The notes: a model not told the origin generated them from the letters alone. Positions 7,237 to 14,733 are shown, numbered from the stretch's first letter. The stretch is 39,668 nt of DNA from Afipia sp. (GCA_030652315.1 JAUSAX010000097.1:1-39668), one strand, 5' to 3'. A program made the numbers and translations.

Positions 7237-7883
7237 CAGCGCGTCTCCGTACCGAGAGACACGATGCCGCGCAGCGCATGCTTGCGGCCGGCGCGGGTAT
7301 CCAGCCGGGTCGCAATTGGACTCCCGCGTCGTGTGAGCGGGGCCGGCGCGTCCGCGACGTTGCTCAACCCCCGCCACTCTTGTTCAGCGCGCGTCCGCGA
7401 CAGTGACAGCTTTGGCGTTTGGAGTGCCTGCTTCACTGCGCGAACGCGCGCGCCCGCCAGCAGCGGGAACGTGACGATCGAAATCTCCCAAAGATCGACC
7501 TGATACAATTTTCGGATACGCGTCTTCGGATCAATCTGGCCGCGCACGGTGCGATAGCCGATCGACAGCCCATCGATCGCGCCTTCCTGCACCAGCGCCA
7601 GAAGCTCGCGTCCGCGCGCAACATCGGGAATCAGCCGCCCCCTCGCCCACAGCCCGCGAAAGTCCTCATGCAGATCGAGCCAGACGCCGACAGGCTCGGC
7701 CGGGTCGTGCTGGAACAGCATCGGAATCTTGCGCAAGCCACGCAGCTTCAATGTCTGCGTGAAGGCGCCGGGCATCACCATGTCGCGCGCCTGGTCTACC
7801 TCGCCGAACAGGCTGGCGTAACCTTCCACCGCACCGTCGCTCGCGAGCGACACCCGGGATGTGGATGAAATCGGCGCGTGCAT
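7236..7883 (-). CDS. GTA/phage prohead protease (HK97 family, g4-like)
   Basis: A 215-residue serine protease (peptidase family U35 type) that matures the capsid by removing the scaffolding domain. EGYASLFGEVDQARDMVMPG is the family signature near the N-terminus; the catalytic His is His59 in MLFQHDPAEPVGVW, and the catalytic Ser is Ser107 in DGLSIGYRT. An ATG at 7889 is also possible, but GAGG is spaced correctly for 7883. The C-terminal 60 residues are Arg/Ala-rich. The stop overlaps the start of the toxin-like gene. Confidence 0.9.
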   Translation of the reverse strand: MHAPISSTSRVSLASDGAVEGYASLFGEVDQARDMVMPGAFTQTLKLRGLRKIPMLFQHDPAEPVGVWLDLHEDFRGLWARGRLIPDVARGRELLALVQEGAIDGLSIGYRTVRGQIDPKTRIRKLYQVDLWEISIVTFPLLAGARVRAVKQALQTPKLSLSRTRAEQEWRGLSNVADAPAPLTRRGSPIATRLDTRAGRKHALRGIVSLGTETR

Positions 7884-7969
7884 GGGCATCCTCGCGAAGT
7901 GCGCGTGGTTGGGGTGGGTTTGAATTTTTGAAGACAGCCTCGCGCTGAAGAGCGAGATTCAAATTCAGG

Positions 7970-8095
7970 GTCGTCCCCGCGAAGGCGGGGACCCATAATC
8001 ACCAGTCGTTGCGTTGATTACGGGAAGGTGTGTCCAAGCATCGCGACGAAATCGATGGCTCAGGGAGTGTGGGTCCCCGCCTTCGCGGGGACGAC
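7970..8095. repeat. Palindromic intergenic repeat (REP-like, variant)
   Basis: Inverted arms GTCGTCCCCGCGAAGGCGGG and its complement ending CGGGGACGAC enclose about 70 bp. It is a sequence variant of the 2019-2135 unit, with compensating changes in both arms. It separates the protease gene from the small basic protein gene. Confidence 0.85.
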
Positions 8096-8127
8096 ATCGG
8101 GGTAAATTGCGAACTTATCGCGCGAAG

Positions 8128-8316
8128 CTATTTCCCGCGCTTCGGGCTCTTGCGACGGAGCGGTTTGATGCGCGCGGCTTTGGATGGCGACTTCACCGGC
8201 GCCTTGTGCTGGATCCGATCGAGATGCGCGAGAAATTCGCGGAACACCGTCAGATGGTCCGGCGCGGATTTCCGCTCCGGCTGTATCGCGCGCAACACCG
8301 TATGCAACGTATCCAT
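8128..8316 (-). CDS. Small basic hypothetical protein in GTA cluster
   Basis: A 62-residue protein: an N-terminal amphipathic part (MDTLHTVLRAIQPERKSAPD, then LTVFREFLAHLDRI) and a very basic tail (AARIKPLRRKSPKRGK). GAGG lies 9 nt before the ATG, within the end of the preceding membrane-protein gene, so the two are probably coupled. No family is recognised. The Lys/Arg tail could contact DNA, but that is a guess. Confidence 0.6.
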   Translation of the reverse strand: MDTLHTVLRAIQPERKSAPDHLTVFREFLAHLDRIQHKAPVKSPSKAARIKPLRRKSPKRGK

Positions 8317-8319
8317 AAA

Positions 8320-8535
8320 TCAATCCTCGTTGATGAAATGAGTGAGACTGCGTTGAACCTTCGCCCTGCGGTTGAAGCGCGAGAGCTGGCGAACGAATTC
8401 ATCAAAGCGGCGCGTGGCGCCGGCCAGTTCGCGCAGTGTGAACAGGAATGCGGCGCTCGCCGCGAGCGCCCACAGCAGCAGCGCCAGATGCGCGAGATCG
8501 CCGCGCTCGGTGAAAGTCTTGATCAGGTCGGACAT
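8320..8535 (-). CDS. Small membrane protein between portal and protease (g3.5-like)
   Basis: A 71-residue protein starting MSDLIKTFTERGDLAH with one transmembrane helix (LALLLWALAASAAFLFTL) and a charged C-terminal helix (REFVRQ-like FDEFVRQLSRFNRRAKVQ). Many RcGTA-type clusters carry a small gene at this spot (g3.5). The ATG at 8535 is preceded by AAGAGAAA. The frame is open further upstream to 8643 but that part overlaps the portal gene and a hairpin. Confidence 0.72.
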   Translation of the reverse strand: MSDLIKTFTERGDLAHLALLLWALAASAAFLFTLRELAGATRRFDEFVRQLSRFNRRAKVQRSLTHFINED

Positions 8536-8556
8536 GGATTTCTCTTGGAACTTACT

Positions 8557-8586
8557 GGGTCGTCCCTGCCTGCGCCGGGACGACCC
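8557..8586. repeat. Short inverted repeat between portal and g3.5
   Basis: Perfect 10-bp arms GGGTCGTCCC and GGGACGACCC with a 10-nt loop (TGCCTGCGCC). The arms match the outer end of the REP-like units, so it is probably a trimmed copy. It has no T-run and is not a clear terminator. Confidence 0.65.
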
Positions 8587-8593
8587 TTGGTTC

Positions 8594-9769
8594 TCACCCC
8601 AACCGATCACCATCGGCCACCGGCGCGTAGCCGGTCGCCTCACGCTTTTCGTTCAGCGTCAGGAACGGCGCATTGGCGACGCGATCCCACAGCGCGGCGC
8701 GGTCGCTCGCCAGCGCGTCGATCCTGTCGGTATCCACCACGATGCGCAGCTCAGTGCCGAACTGCGGCGACAGCCATTGCGCAAATGAGCTTCCGACGCG
8801 CGAGGCCAGCGGCAGGATCGTTTGCCGCCAGAACACGCGATTGGCTTCCTGGAAATTCGCGTAGGTGTTGTCGCCGGGAATGCCGAGCAGCATCGGCGGA
8901 ACGCCGAACGCCAGCGCGATCTCGCGCGCGGCGGAATTCTTCGCCTCGAGAAAATCCATGTCCTTCGGCGTCAGCGACATCGCCTTCCAGTCGAGCCCGC
9001 CTTCCAGCAGCAAAGGCCGCCCGGCGTTCACCGCGCCCTGATAGGTGTCGGTGAGTTCGCGCTTGAGCCGGTCGAACTGTGAATCCGACAGCACCGCGCC
9101 TTCCGGCCCGGAATAGACCAGCGCGCCGGACGGCCGCGCCGCGTTGTCGAGCAGAGCCTTGTTCCAGGCCGAGCTGGCATTGTGTGTGTCCACCGCGACG
9201 GCTGCCGCCTCGATCGGCGCGAGGCCGTAGTGATCGTCGAGCGGATGAAAGAATGTCAGGTGCAAAATCGGCGGCACGTTTGACGCAAGCTGATCGAACC
9301 GCACGCTGCGTCCCGCGACGCTGTACTCATAAGCCTCCGCCCAGCCGTCATGACCCGGCACCACCTTCATGCGATCCGGCCGCAGCGCGTGAAGCTCGCG
9401 CACCTGGTCGCCGAGCGCGACGGCTTCGACGTAGGCGTTGCCCGCGAGCAGCATGTGCGCATAGACCGCCTCGAAGAAGCTCGCGCCATCCTGCCGCGCA
9501 TTCGGCTTGGTCAATAGCGCGAGCAAGGGATGCCCGTCCCGCTCCTGCGCGCCTTCATACAGCAGAAAGCCGCACGACGCGGCGTTCTCCGCGATGAGGC
9601 GCACCGCGCGATGCACGATAGCGTTGGTGAGGTAACCCTCGCGCGCCAGCGCCGCATAATCGCGCGGCGTCCACCGTGCCCGCCCGCCGGACTCAAAAGC
9701 GAGCACCTGCGCCGTGCGGCTGGCCTTGGCTTCGGGCGCGCGGAGCATCTTCTTCAAACTATCGAACAT
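8594..9769 (-). CDS. GTA/phage portal protein (HK97 family, g3-like)
   Basis: A 391-residue portal protein that forms the dodecameric DNA channel at one capsid vertex and docks the terminase. The family landmarks are ENAASCGFLLYEG near residue 65, HPLLALLTKPNARQDG, AYVEAVALGD, the LRPDRMKVVPG strand, the HLTFFHPLDDHYGLAPIEAA block and the C-terminal FGVPPMLLGIPGDNTYANFQ motif. It starts 33 bp after the large-terminase stop. Length is normal for the GTA type. Confidence 0.93.
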   Translation of the reverse strand: MFDSLKKMLRAPEAKASRTAQVLAFESGGRARWTPRDYAALAREGYLTNAIVHRAVRLIAENAASCGFLLYEGAQERDGHPLLALLTKPNARQDGASFFEAVYAHMLLAGNAYVEAVALGDQVRELHALRPDRMKVVPGHDGWAEAYEYSVAGRSVRFDQLASNVPPILHLTFFHPLDDHYGLAPIEAAAVAVDTHNASSAWNKALLDNAARPSGALVYSGPEGAVLSDSQFDRLKRELTDTYQGAVNAGRPLLLEGGLDWKAMSLTPKDMDFLEAKNSAAREIALAFGVPPMLLGIPGDNTYANFQEANRVFWRQTILPLASRVGSSFAQWLSPQFGTELRIVVDTDRIDALASDRAALWDRVANAPFLTLNEKREATGYAPVADGDRLG

Positions 9770-9801
9770 GAATGTATCCCAATCTAGAAACTGCGCACCC
9801 G

Positions 9802-11169
9802 TTAAAAGCTACGCACCCTTGGCGCCGCGCGTGTCGTGAACGTCAGCGACGCTATCGCCCACACCAGCGCGTCTAGCCGGTCCGGCGAGCGGCCGGATGT
9901 AAGGCCCGCCGGTCCGAAATCGCACATCTCGTCTTCCAGCGCGGAAAACATGCCCGCATGTTTGACGCGGCCCTGCTCGTAGAGTGTCGCGACCGGCTCG
10001 GCGCGCAGCCACTTGCCGCGTGACGCGCGCACCGAAACCACCGGCACGCTGGCCTCCACTTCGTTGATCACGGAACGCACCATCTCGCCGCCCTGGTTGA
10101 CTTCGGCGACGAGCGCATCGGCCTCGAGCCGCCGCCACAGCGCGATTGCCTTCGCCGCCCAGATCGCAGGCGTCGCCTGCGACACCGTCTCGTCGGCGAT
10201 CACGTAAATCGCGCCCTCGCCGGTGATGCCCGCCGCAACAATGCCGCAGGCATCCGCGCGCTTGCCGGATGAGGCCGGCGGATCGACCGCAACCACGATG
10301 CGCGCGAGTGGCGGCGCTTCTGAAACGCGGCAGCTCTCGATCAGCGCACGCGACCACAGCGCGTCGGGCCGGTCCTCGATGATCTCGCCGTCAAGCTCCT
10401 GCCGCCCGAGCCGCGTATCCTTGTAACGCGCCAGCACGCCCTTCAGAAACGTCGGCGCGAGATGATAGGCATTGGCGTCGGTCCCCGCGCGCGTGACGAC
10501 GCTGGTCGGCTCCAGCATCAGCCGCTTGATCAGCGCGGTCGGCCGCGGCGTCGTCGTGATCAGTTGCCGCGGCTGATGGCCGAGGCGCAAACCGAACTGC
10601 AGCATGTCGAACGTCTCTTGCGCATAACGCCACTTCGCCATCTCGTCGGACCAGGCGCAGCCGAATTGCGGCCCGCGCAGGCTTTCCGGATCCTCGGCGG
10701 AGAAGGCATAGGCCACCGCGCCGTTGCTCCATTCGAGCCGCCGCCGCGACGATGTCCACACCGGGCGCTCATCGCGATGGACGGCGAGCAGCCCGGACAC
10801 GCCCTCGATCATGACCTCGCGTACGTCGTGTTCTGTTTCGCCCACCAGCGCGATGTTCGAGATCGGCGCATCGGCCAGCGGCGCGAGTCCGAGCGCCTGC
10901 GCGCGGACCCATTCCGCACCCGCGCGGGTCTTGCCAGCCCCTCGCCCGCCGATCAGCAGCCATGTTAGCCACGGCTGCCCGTTTGGCGCGAGCTTCGGCG
11001 CCACCTGATGATCGTGCGCGAACACATCCCATCGTGCGAACAGCAATTCCAGTTCAGCCCGGCTCATCCCCTCCAGCAGGAAGCGGCGCTGCGTCTGCGA
11101 CCAGCCCTTCCAGGCGGCGCGAAAGTTCGCGGCGGAATTCGTCGAGGTCTCGGGGAATGGCGTCGTCAT
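9802..11169 (-). CDS. GTA/phage terminase large subunit (g2-like)
   Basis: A 455-residue DNA-packaging motor. The N-terminal ATPase has Walker A GGRGAGKT (residues 74-81) and Walker B with SDE at about 174-176; RQLITTTPRPT is the coupling motif. The C-terminal RNase-H-like headful nuclease begins VVAVDPPASSGK (Asp296) and ends SPDRLDALVWA. All the key residues are present, so the packaging enzyme looks intact. Its 5' end overlaps the preceding g1-like gene by 116 bp, which suggests coupling. Confidence 0.95.
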   Translation of the reverse strand: MTTPFPETSTNSAANFRAAWKGWSQTQRRFLLEGMSRAELELLFARWDVFAHDHQVAPKLAPNGQPWLTWLLIGGRGAGKTRAGAEWVRAQALGLAPLADAPISNIALVGETEHDVREVMIEGVSGLLAVHRDERPVWTSSRRRLEWSNGAVAYAFSAEDPESLRGPQFGCAWSDEMAKWRYAQETFDMLQFGLRLGHQPRQLITTTPRPTALIKRLMLEPTSVVTRAGTDANAYHLAPTFLKGVLARYKDTRLGRQELDGEIIEDRPDALWSRALIESCRVSEAPPLARIVVAVDPPASSGKRADACGIVAAGITGEGAIYVIADETVSQATPAIWAAKAIALWRRLEADALVAEVNQGGEMVRSVINEVEASVPVVSVRASRGKWLRAEPVATLYEQGRVKHAGMFSALEDEMCDFGPAGLTSGRSPDRLDALVWAIASLTFTTRAAPRVRSF

Positions 11170-11713
11170 CGGCGGCCTTCGCTGTGTCGTCTCCCGCCCC
11201 GCGCTCCTGTTCGCGCAGCCGCATCACTTCTTTCAGCGTCCGCGCGAGCGAGGCCAGCACGCGGGCGCGGCTTTCGGTCTCGATGCGCCGGGCCGGAGCC
11301 ATCCGCGTCGGGTTGCCGACGATGCGCTCGATCTTTGTGAGTTCGCGCTCGATGGCGTCGCTGACACGCTCGACCATTGACGTCGCGGGAGGCTGATCCG
11401 ACGGCGGATCGTTGATGCGATCCACGGCGGATCGCCGGTTGCTGACACGGACCGGTCCGCGCGCTTTCGCATTCGCGCTTTCGATCGCATCAATCGCTAC
11501 GTGATCGCTCGCATCCACAACGAGATTATTTGGGTGTTCGTTGAGGACTTTTGCGCGCGGGCGCTTTTGTTTCTCACGCTTCGTCGCAATCGGCTTTTTC
11601 GCTGCCGTCTTCTTACCCGCGACTTTCCGCACTACCTTTTTTGCAACTGTCTTGCGCGTAGCCTTCTTCGCCACCGGCCTTTTCACCGGCGCGGAGGAAG
11701 GCTTCTTCGGCAT
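11054..11713 (-). CDS. Terminase small-subunit-like protein (g1-like) with lysine-rich tail
   Basis: A 219-residue protein just upstream of, and overlapping, the large terminase, where RcGTA-type clusters encode the small terminase g1. Residues about 1-65 are a histone-H1-like tail of repeated AKK/KKA blocks (KRPVAKKATRKTVAKKVVRK). The middle contains a helical region (MVERVSDAIERELTKIERIV, then RIETESRARVLASLARTLKE) and the end is acidic, then Arg-rich. The start at 11713 is chosen where the basic tail begins; an upstream extension to 11779 is possible. The assignment rests mainly on position. Confidence 0.7.
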   Translation of the reverse strand: MPKKPSSAPVKRPVAKKATRKTVAKKVVRKVAGKKTAAKKPIATKREKQKRPRAKVLNEHPNNLVVDASDHVAIDAIESANAKARGPVRVSNRRSAVDRINDPPSDQPPATSMVERVSDAIERELTKIERIVGNPTRMAPARRIETESRARVLASLARTLKEVMRLREQERGAGDDTAKAADDDAIPRDLDEFRRELSRRLEGLVADAAPLPAGGDEPG

Positions 11714-11800
11714 CTTGAAGGACTCACATTCTGAATCGGAAACGCCGCGCACAAGGCGCGGCGATCGATTGGATGGCAAGCCGTTTTCCCGGCATTACCG

Positions 11801-11885
11801 CTCGTCATTGCGAGCGAAGCGAAGCAATCCAGAAGCAACAAACAGGGCTGGATTGCTTCGTCGCAAGCGCTCCTCGCAATGACGA
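11801..11885. repeat. TCATTGCGAGCGAAGC-type palindromic repeat
   Basis: Inverted arms CGTCATTGCGAGCGAAGCGA with GCAATCCAG, and CTGGATTGCTTCG ending GCAATGACGA, enclose a short AAGCAACAAACAGGG loop. This is a widespread rhizobial repeat; a half copy occurs at 39199-39228. It lies between the 54-aa membrane protein gene and the start of the GTA cluster. Confidence 0.8.
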
Positions 11886-11930
11886 AGGAAACGCCCACGT
11901 GCGAAGATGCGATCCTCGCCAGCAGGTATG

Positions 11931-12095
11931 CTACGTCCGGAAGAAAATAAACCAGACGATCGCCAGCACAAAACCGGCGGCGATGGTGCTGACGGTCAGC
12001 AGCGCCAGGATGGACGGCCCCGGCTCCGCCCCACGTGCTTCGGTGGGCGTCTCAACAATGCGCCGCTCACCCTCAACGTGTTCGATTTTTGCCAT
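11931..12095 (-). CDS. 54-aa single-pass membrane protein, EcfG-type promoter
   Basis: A short gene. It starts MAKIEHVEGERRIVETP and has one C-terminal transmembrane helix (ILALLTVSTIAAGFVLAIVW) ending FIFFRT. AAGGA is placed 5 nt before the ATG. An EcfG-type promoter lies 54 nt upstream and a sigma-70-like element further up. Its product is probably a stress-induced inner-membrane protein of unknown function. It is the nearest gene upstream of the GTA cluster in the same direction, 217 bp away. Confidence 0.72.
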   Translation of the reverse strand: MAKIEHVEGERRIVETPTEARGAEPGPSILALLTVSTIAAGFVLAIVWFIFFRT

Positions 12096-12148
12096 TGCGT
12101 CCTTATCCATTCGAATGCGCGAAACAACTCGCGCAGCGTATGAAGGGC

Positions 12149-12173
12149 AACGCCTTATGACAGAGGTGGTTCC
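12149..12173 (-). promoter_or_regulatory. EcfG-type (general stress sigma) promoter
   Basis: On the minus strand GGAAC and CGTT are separated by exactly 16 nt, the consensus for the alphaproteobacterial EcfG sigma factor. It points to the 54-aa membrane protein gene. Confidence 0.75.
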
Positions 12174-12230
12174 TGATTCCCGCCGAATCGCCGCAGGGCA
12201 TCTCTTTCAAGATGTCTTCAGCGCACAACT

Positions 12231-12288
12231 CTGGAGCATGCCGAAACCTTAACGCGGGAGCGTCACGCTGTCAAGGACTATTTTCCTA
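12231..12288 (-). promoter_or_regulatory. Duplicated promoter/palindrome element, copy A
   Basis: On the minus strand TTGACA is followed after 17 nt by TAAGGT, a fair sigma-70 promoter. The spacer starts with the perfect palindrome AGCGTGACGCT (sharing the last A of the -35). The whole 58 bp is repeated with few changes at 14795-14852. It begins 12 bp after the receiver gene ends and points at the 54-aa gene and GTA cluster. Confidence 0.6.
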
Positions 12289-12299
12289 GCCTCTCAATC

Positions 12300-12677
12300 T
12301 CAATGCACCGTATGCCGCTGACGGGACATTTCGGCCTGCTGCAGCAGTTCGAGCGGCAGCCAGGGCTTCCGCATGAACAGCACATTGTCAGGAATGTCCT
12401 CGACACTTTGTCCCGACGTCACGATGACATCGATATGCGGGAATCGCTGCTTCGCGATCGATGCAAGCTCGAGTCCGGACATGTCGCCGTCGAGGTCGAT
12501 GTCGGCGAACATCAGCGTCAGATCGGCTCCTGCATTCTCAAGCACGACGGCGGCGGCTTCCGCGCTTATGCACTGGATCACGTTCATGTCGCTTTCTTCA
12601 AAAATCAGGCTGACGAGTTCCCGTTGCAGCTGGTCGTCTCCAACCACGAGAACGGTGTGCTTTAGGGCGCGTCCCAT
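12300..12677 (-). CDS. Receiver-only response regulator
   Basis: A 125-residue CheY-like receiver domain without an output domain. The acidic pair Asp14-Asp15 (VVGDDQ), the phospho-acceptor Asp59 (LMFADIDLDG), Thr87-Ser88 (VIVTSGQ) and Lys104 (FMRKPW) are all present, so phosphorylation is likely. GGGAGG lies just before the ATG at 12677. It sits among EcfG-controlled small genes, but I see no EcfG box in front of it and no SdrG-type FAT-GUY motif. The partner kinase is unknown. Confidence 0.88.
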   Translation of the reverse strand: MGRALKHTVLVVGDDQLQRELVSLIFEESDMNVIQCISAEAAAVVLENAGADLTLMFADIDLDGDMSGLELASIAKQRFPHIDVIVTSGQSVEDIPDNVLFMRKPWLPLELLQQAEMSRQRHTVH

Positions 12678-12743
12678 CGTTGCCTCCCATTCCATGAAGA
12701 AGGGCAATGCGCGGGCGGCGAAGAAGTTCAGGGGAAATGGGCC

Positions 12744-12768
12744 GGAACGAACGGCATCGCCGCACGTT
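12744..12768 (+). promoter_or_regulatory. EcfG-type promoter
   Basis: GGAAC (12744-12748) and CGTT (12765-12768) are separated by 16 nt. It lies 22 nt upstream of the ATG of the 61-aa gene, a fitting distance for a short leader. Confidence 0.78.
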
Positions 12769-12790
12769 TGAACGAAAACGGGGGTGCGTC

Positions 12791-12976
12791 ATGAAGGAAG
12801 TTGTGGAGCGTGTGATGAAGGCGTTCTCGCAAAAACATCAAGCGATGACGCCGGAACAGGAACGCAAGGTCCGCGACGAGGTCTCTGAATTCGTTGCCGA
12901 ACTTCTGGAAAAGCGCGCGGCGCAGCTGACAAAATTCGCCGATCGCAGGCTGCGCGAAACAGAGCCGCGAATTTAG
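12791..12976 (+). CDS. 61-aa helical stress-type protein
   Basis: A small, highly charged helical protein: MKEVVERVMKAFSQKHQAMT, then PEQERKVRDEVSEFVAELLE and a basic end. GGGGGTG lies before the ATG at 12791. The EcfG-type promoter at 12744-12768 places it in the general stress regulon. No named family is recognised. A longer frame from 12707 runs through the promoter and is unlikely. Confidence 0.7.
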   Translation: MKEVVERVMKAFSQKHQAMTPEQERKVRDEVSEFVAELLEKRAAQLTKFADRRLRETEPRI

Positions 12977-13029
12977 CTTTTTTTTGGAAAGCAGTTGCCG
13001 ACAAAGACCCTGGGGACCCGCCTGGAACC

Positions 13030-13242
13030 TCAGGCATGGCTGCCGCCCTTGTCGCGCAGGTTCGGCAACAAAAAAAGCAGCGGAAGCGCCAAGGGCCCGA
13101 TTGCAACCGCAACGCTCGCCCAGTTTCTGAAGCTGCGTCCGCGGCGCTCAGCAATTCGACCGGCAAGATAAATGCAACCGATCGAGGCAATAGTCAGCAA
13201 TGCCGTTAGAATATAGCCATCGAGAGTAACGCTGCTATCCAT
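13030..13242 (-). CDS. Small two-helix membrane protein
   Basis: A 70-residue protein with two transmembrane helices (YILTALLTIASIGCIYLAG and ASVAVAIGPLALPLLFLLP) joined by a basic loop (RIAERRGRSFRNW), which predicts both ends outside the cytoplasm by the positive-inside rule. It ends NLRDKGGSHA. No clear ribosome site is seen. The function is unknown. Confidence 0.6.
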   Translation of the reverse strand: MDSSVTLDGYILTALLTIASIGCIYLAGRIAERRGRSFRNWASVAVAIGPLALPLLFLLPNLRDKGGSHA

Positions 13243-13347
13243 CTAAACAGACTCCAATTCTGCTTCGCGCGAAGCAGATCATGGAACTGGTGGCATGGTG
13301 ATTGGCCACCAAGAGACAAGATTTCAAATTATGGCACCACAACCGAT

Positions 13348-13372
13348 GGAACCGGAACCCTTGGAGGCCGTT
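13348..13372 (+). promoter_or_regulatory. EcfG-type promoter
   Basis: GGAAC (13348-13352) and CGTT (13369-13372) are separated by 16 nt, 26 nt before the ATG of the 81-aa gene. Confidence 0.78.
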
Positions 13373-13398
13373 TCCACTTCACATTGTGGAGACCGATC

Positions 13399-13644
13399 AT
13401 GACAGCTCAAGAGCATGTTCTCGACGCGGTTCTGCGGGCACAGGGCGTCCTGGCCGACTATATCGAACCAGGCCCGCGCGACAGTGCCCAGACGCTCAGC
13501 AGGCTTTACGCGATCTTTGCCGACGACAAATTGACCAAGGCCGTCAACGTTTTGAATCTGGAAGCGGTTGGCGCAGCGATGGCGGAAGCGGAGACAGCTA
13601 TACGCTCACCCATCTCTCCTCTTTATAATCGAACCAGCCGCTGA
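13399..13644 (+). CDS. 81-aa hypothetical protein, EcfG-type promoter
   Basis: An 81-residue protein beginning MTAQEHVLDAVLRAQGVLAD, mostly helical, with RLYAIFADDKLTKAVNVLN and AAMAEAETAI. GTGGAG lies before the ATG, and an EcfG-type promoter precedes it. Its last 47 bp overlap the end of the convergent RES toxin gene, so antisense interference is possible. No family is recognised. Confidence 0.68.
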   Translation: MTAQEHVLDAVLRAQGVLADYIEPGPRDSAQTLSRLYAIFADDKLTKAVNVLNLEAVGAAMAEAETAIRSPISPLYNRTSR

Positions 13645-14305
13645 AGCGCTTGCCGTCCCATTCGTATTGCAGGTGCCGCTCCTGCACCGGCACGCCCGCG
13701 ACATCCGGCCAGAACGCGGCGATGCATGAGCCGCCCGCGTCGCGCACGCTTGGATAGACGATGCCGTCGCTGCCTCCGTCGCGCAGCCCCGCCGCGAACG
13801 GCCGGCTGTGCGCGTAGCTCTCGCTGTCCAGGATCAGCCGCTTCGTTTTATCGTCGAGTTTCGTCACATCGTGCAGCGTTGCATTCACACTTCCGAGCAG
13901 TACGCGCATGTCCTCGCGGCGCGGCGGGTCATCCGAGTCCGCCGCGAAGCGCGCGAAGTGATAGCCGGTTTCCTTGATCGCGGTGTCCAATGTGCGCGCG
14001 GCGTAATACACGCCGTAGCTGCCGTCCGAAAACCGCGAGCCGTTGCGGTTCACATGGGTGAACGGCGCCATCACCCAGGATGCGTTCGGCCCGGTCACGC
14101 GCCGTTCCGGCGGCACCAGCGCAATCTCACCTGTCTCGTCGCGCACGCGCGGATTGGTCGCCTGTTCGAGTTCGATCAGCACATCCCACACGGCGGGATC
14201 ATCCGAGACGCGCTCGAACAGCGCGATCGGCGGATAGCGCGACGCGATGATGCGCCACGCCTCGCGCCAGCGCACCCGCGTCGTGTCAGCACCGGCTCCC
14301 GTCAC
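13598..14305 (-). CDS. RES-domain toxin (Xre-RES toxin-antitoxin)
   Basis: A 235-residue RES toxin. Family members act on NAD+ (NAD+ depletion, or ADP-ribosylation in ParT) and arrest growth. The conserved Arg is Arg91 in GSRFSDGSYGVYYAA, the Glu is Glu112 in TAIKETGYH, and the Ser is Ser193 in GGSCIAAFWPD, so the active site seems complete. The start GTG at 14305 overlaps the antitoxin stop as GTGA; a GTG at 14311 is an alternative. Made from the antitoxin operon. Confidence 0.9.
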   Translation of the reverse strand: MTGAGADTTRVRWREAWRIIASRYPPIALFERVSDDPAVWDVLIELEQATNPRVRDETGEIALVPPERRVTGPNASWVMAPFTHVNRNGSRFSDGSYGVYYAARTLDTAIKETGYHFARFAADSDDPPRREDMRVLLGSVNATLHDVTKLDDKTKRLILDSESYAHSRPFAAGLRDGGSDGIVYPSVRDAGGSCIAAFWPDVAGVPVQERHLQYEWDGKRFSGWFDYKEERWVSV

Positions 14306-14700
14306 GACCACGGCGCGCGGGCGGCATCGACATAGGCGCGCACTGCGGCGAGATCCGTGACATCGCCGGCGGTCATCCGCGCGAGCGGCGTCTGTCCGGC
14401 GAAGGAGCGGTTCGGGCGCAGCACCCAGCCGTCGGCGAGCGCTGCGTCAGAGTAGACGATCTGCAGCGCCTTCCAGATGCCCGCGACATAACCGATCCGG
14501 CGCAGCGTATCGTCCGGCACGCGCGCGACCTTGCCGCTCTTCCATTGGAAGAACGTGCGCTCGGCTGGGTTGCCGAGGATGCGCCGCGCGTCGCTGTTGC
14601 CGATACCCCACCGAGCCATGATCCGGAAGAAGCCTTCCAGCGCGAGGCCGTGGCGGTCGGCAGGAATTAGTTCCGGTGCATTCTGCGGATTTGCAGGCAT
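14302..14700 (-). CDS. Xre/MbcA/ParS-type antitoxin
   Basis: A 132-residue antitoxin. The N-terminal half is an Xre-like helix-turn-helix (ALEGFFRIMARWGIGNSDAR, then ILGNPAERTFFQWKSGK), and the C-terminal half is the toxin-binding DUF2384-type domain (IWKALQIVYSDAALADGW, RPNRSFAGQTPLARM). It neutralises the RES toxin encoded next and probably represses the operon. I chose the ATG at 14700 because AGAGGA lies just upstream and the operator ends there; an upstream extension to 14763 would cross the promoter. Confidence 0.9.
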   Translation of the reverse strand: MPANPQNAPELIPADRHGLALEGFFRIMARWGIGNSDARRILGNPAERTFFQWKSGKVARVPDDTLRRIGYVAGIWKALQIVYSDAALADGWVLRPNRSFAGQTPLARMTAGDVTDLAAVRAYVDAARAPWS

Positions 14701-14703
14701 TGG

Positions 14704-14733
14704 CCTATCCTCTGCAAGTCTGCATAAGATAGG
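14704..14733 (-). promoter_or_regulatory. Operator-like inverted repeat of the Xre-RES operon
   Basis: Perfect outer arms CCTATC and GATAGG enclose two TGCA half-sites (TGCAAGTCTGCA). It covers the space from the -10 box to the ribosome site of the antitoxin gene, as expected for autoregulation. Confidence 0.6.

Noticed and set aside
11907..12143. Plus-strand small frame over the 54-aa gene
   Set aside because: The minus strand encodes a transmembrane protein with a good ribosome site and promoter; the plus frame is low-complexity and polar.
12300..12677. SdrG-type stress receiver
   Set aside because: The typical FAT-GUY motif of that group is absent, so only a general receiver is called despite the EcfG neighbourhood.
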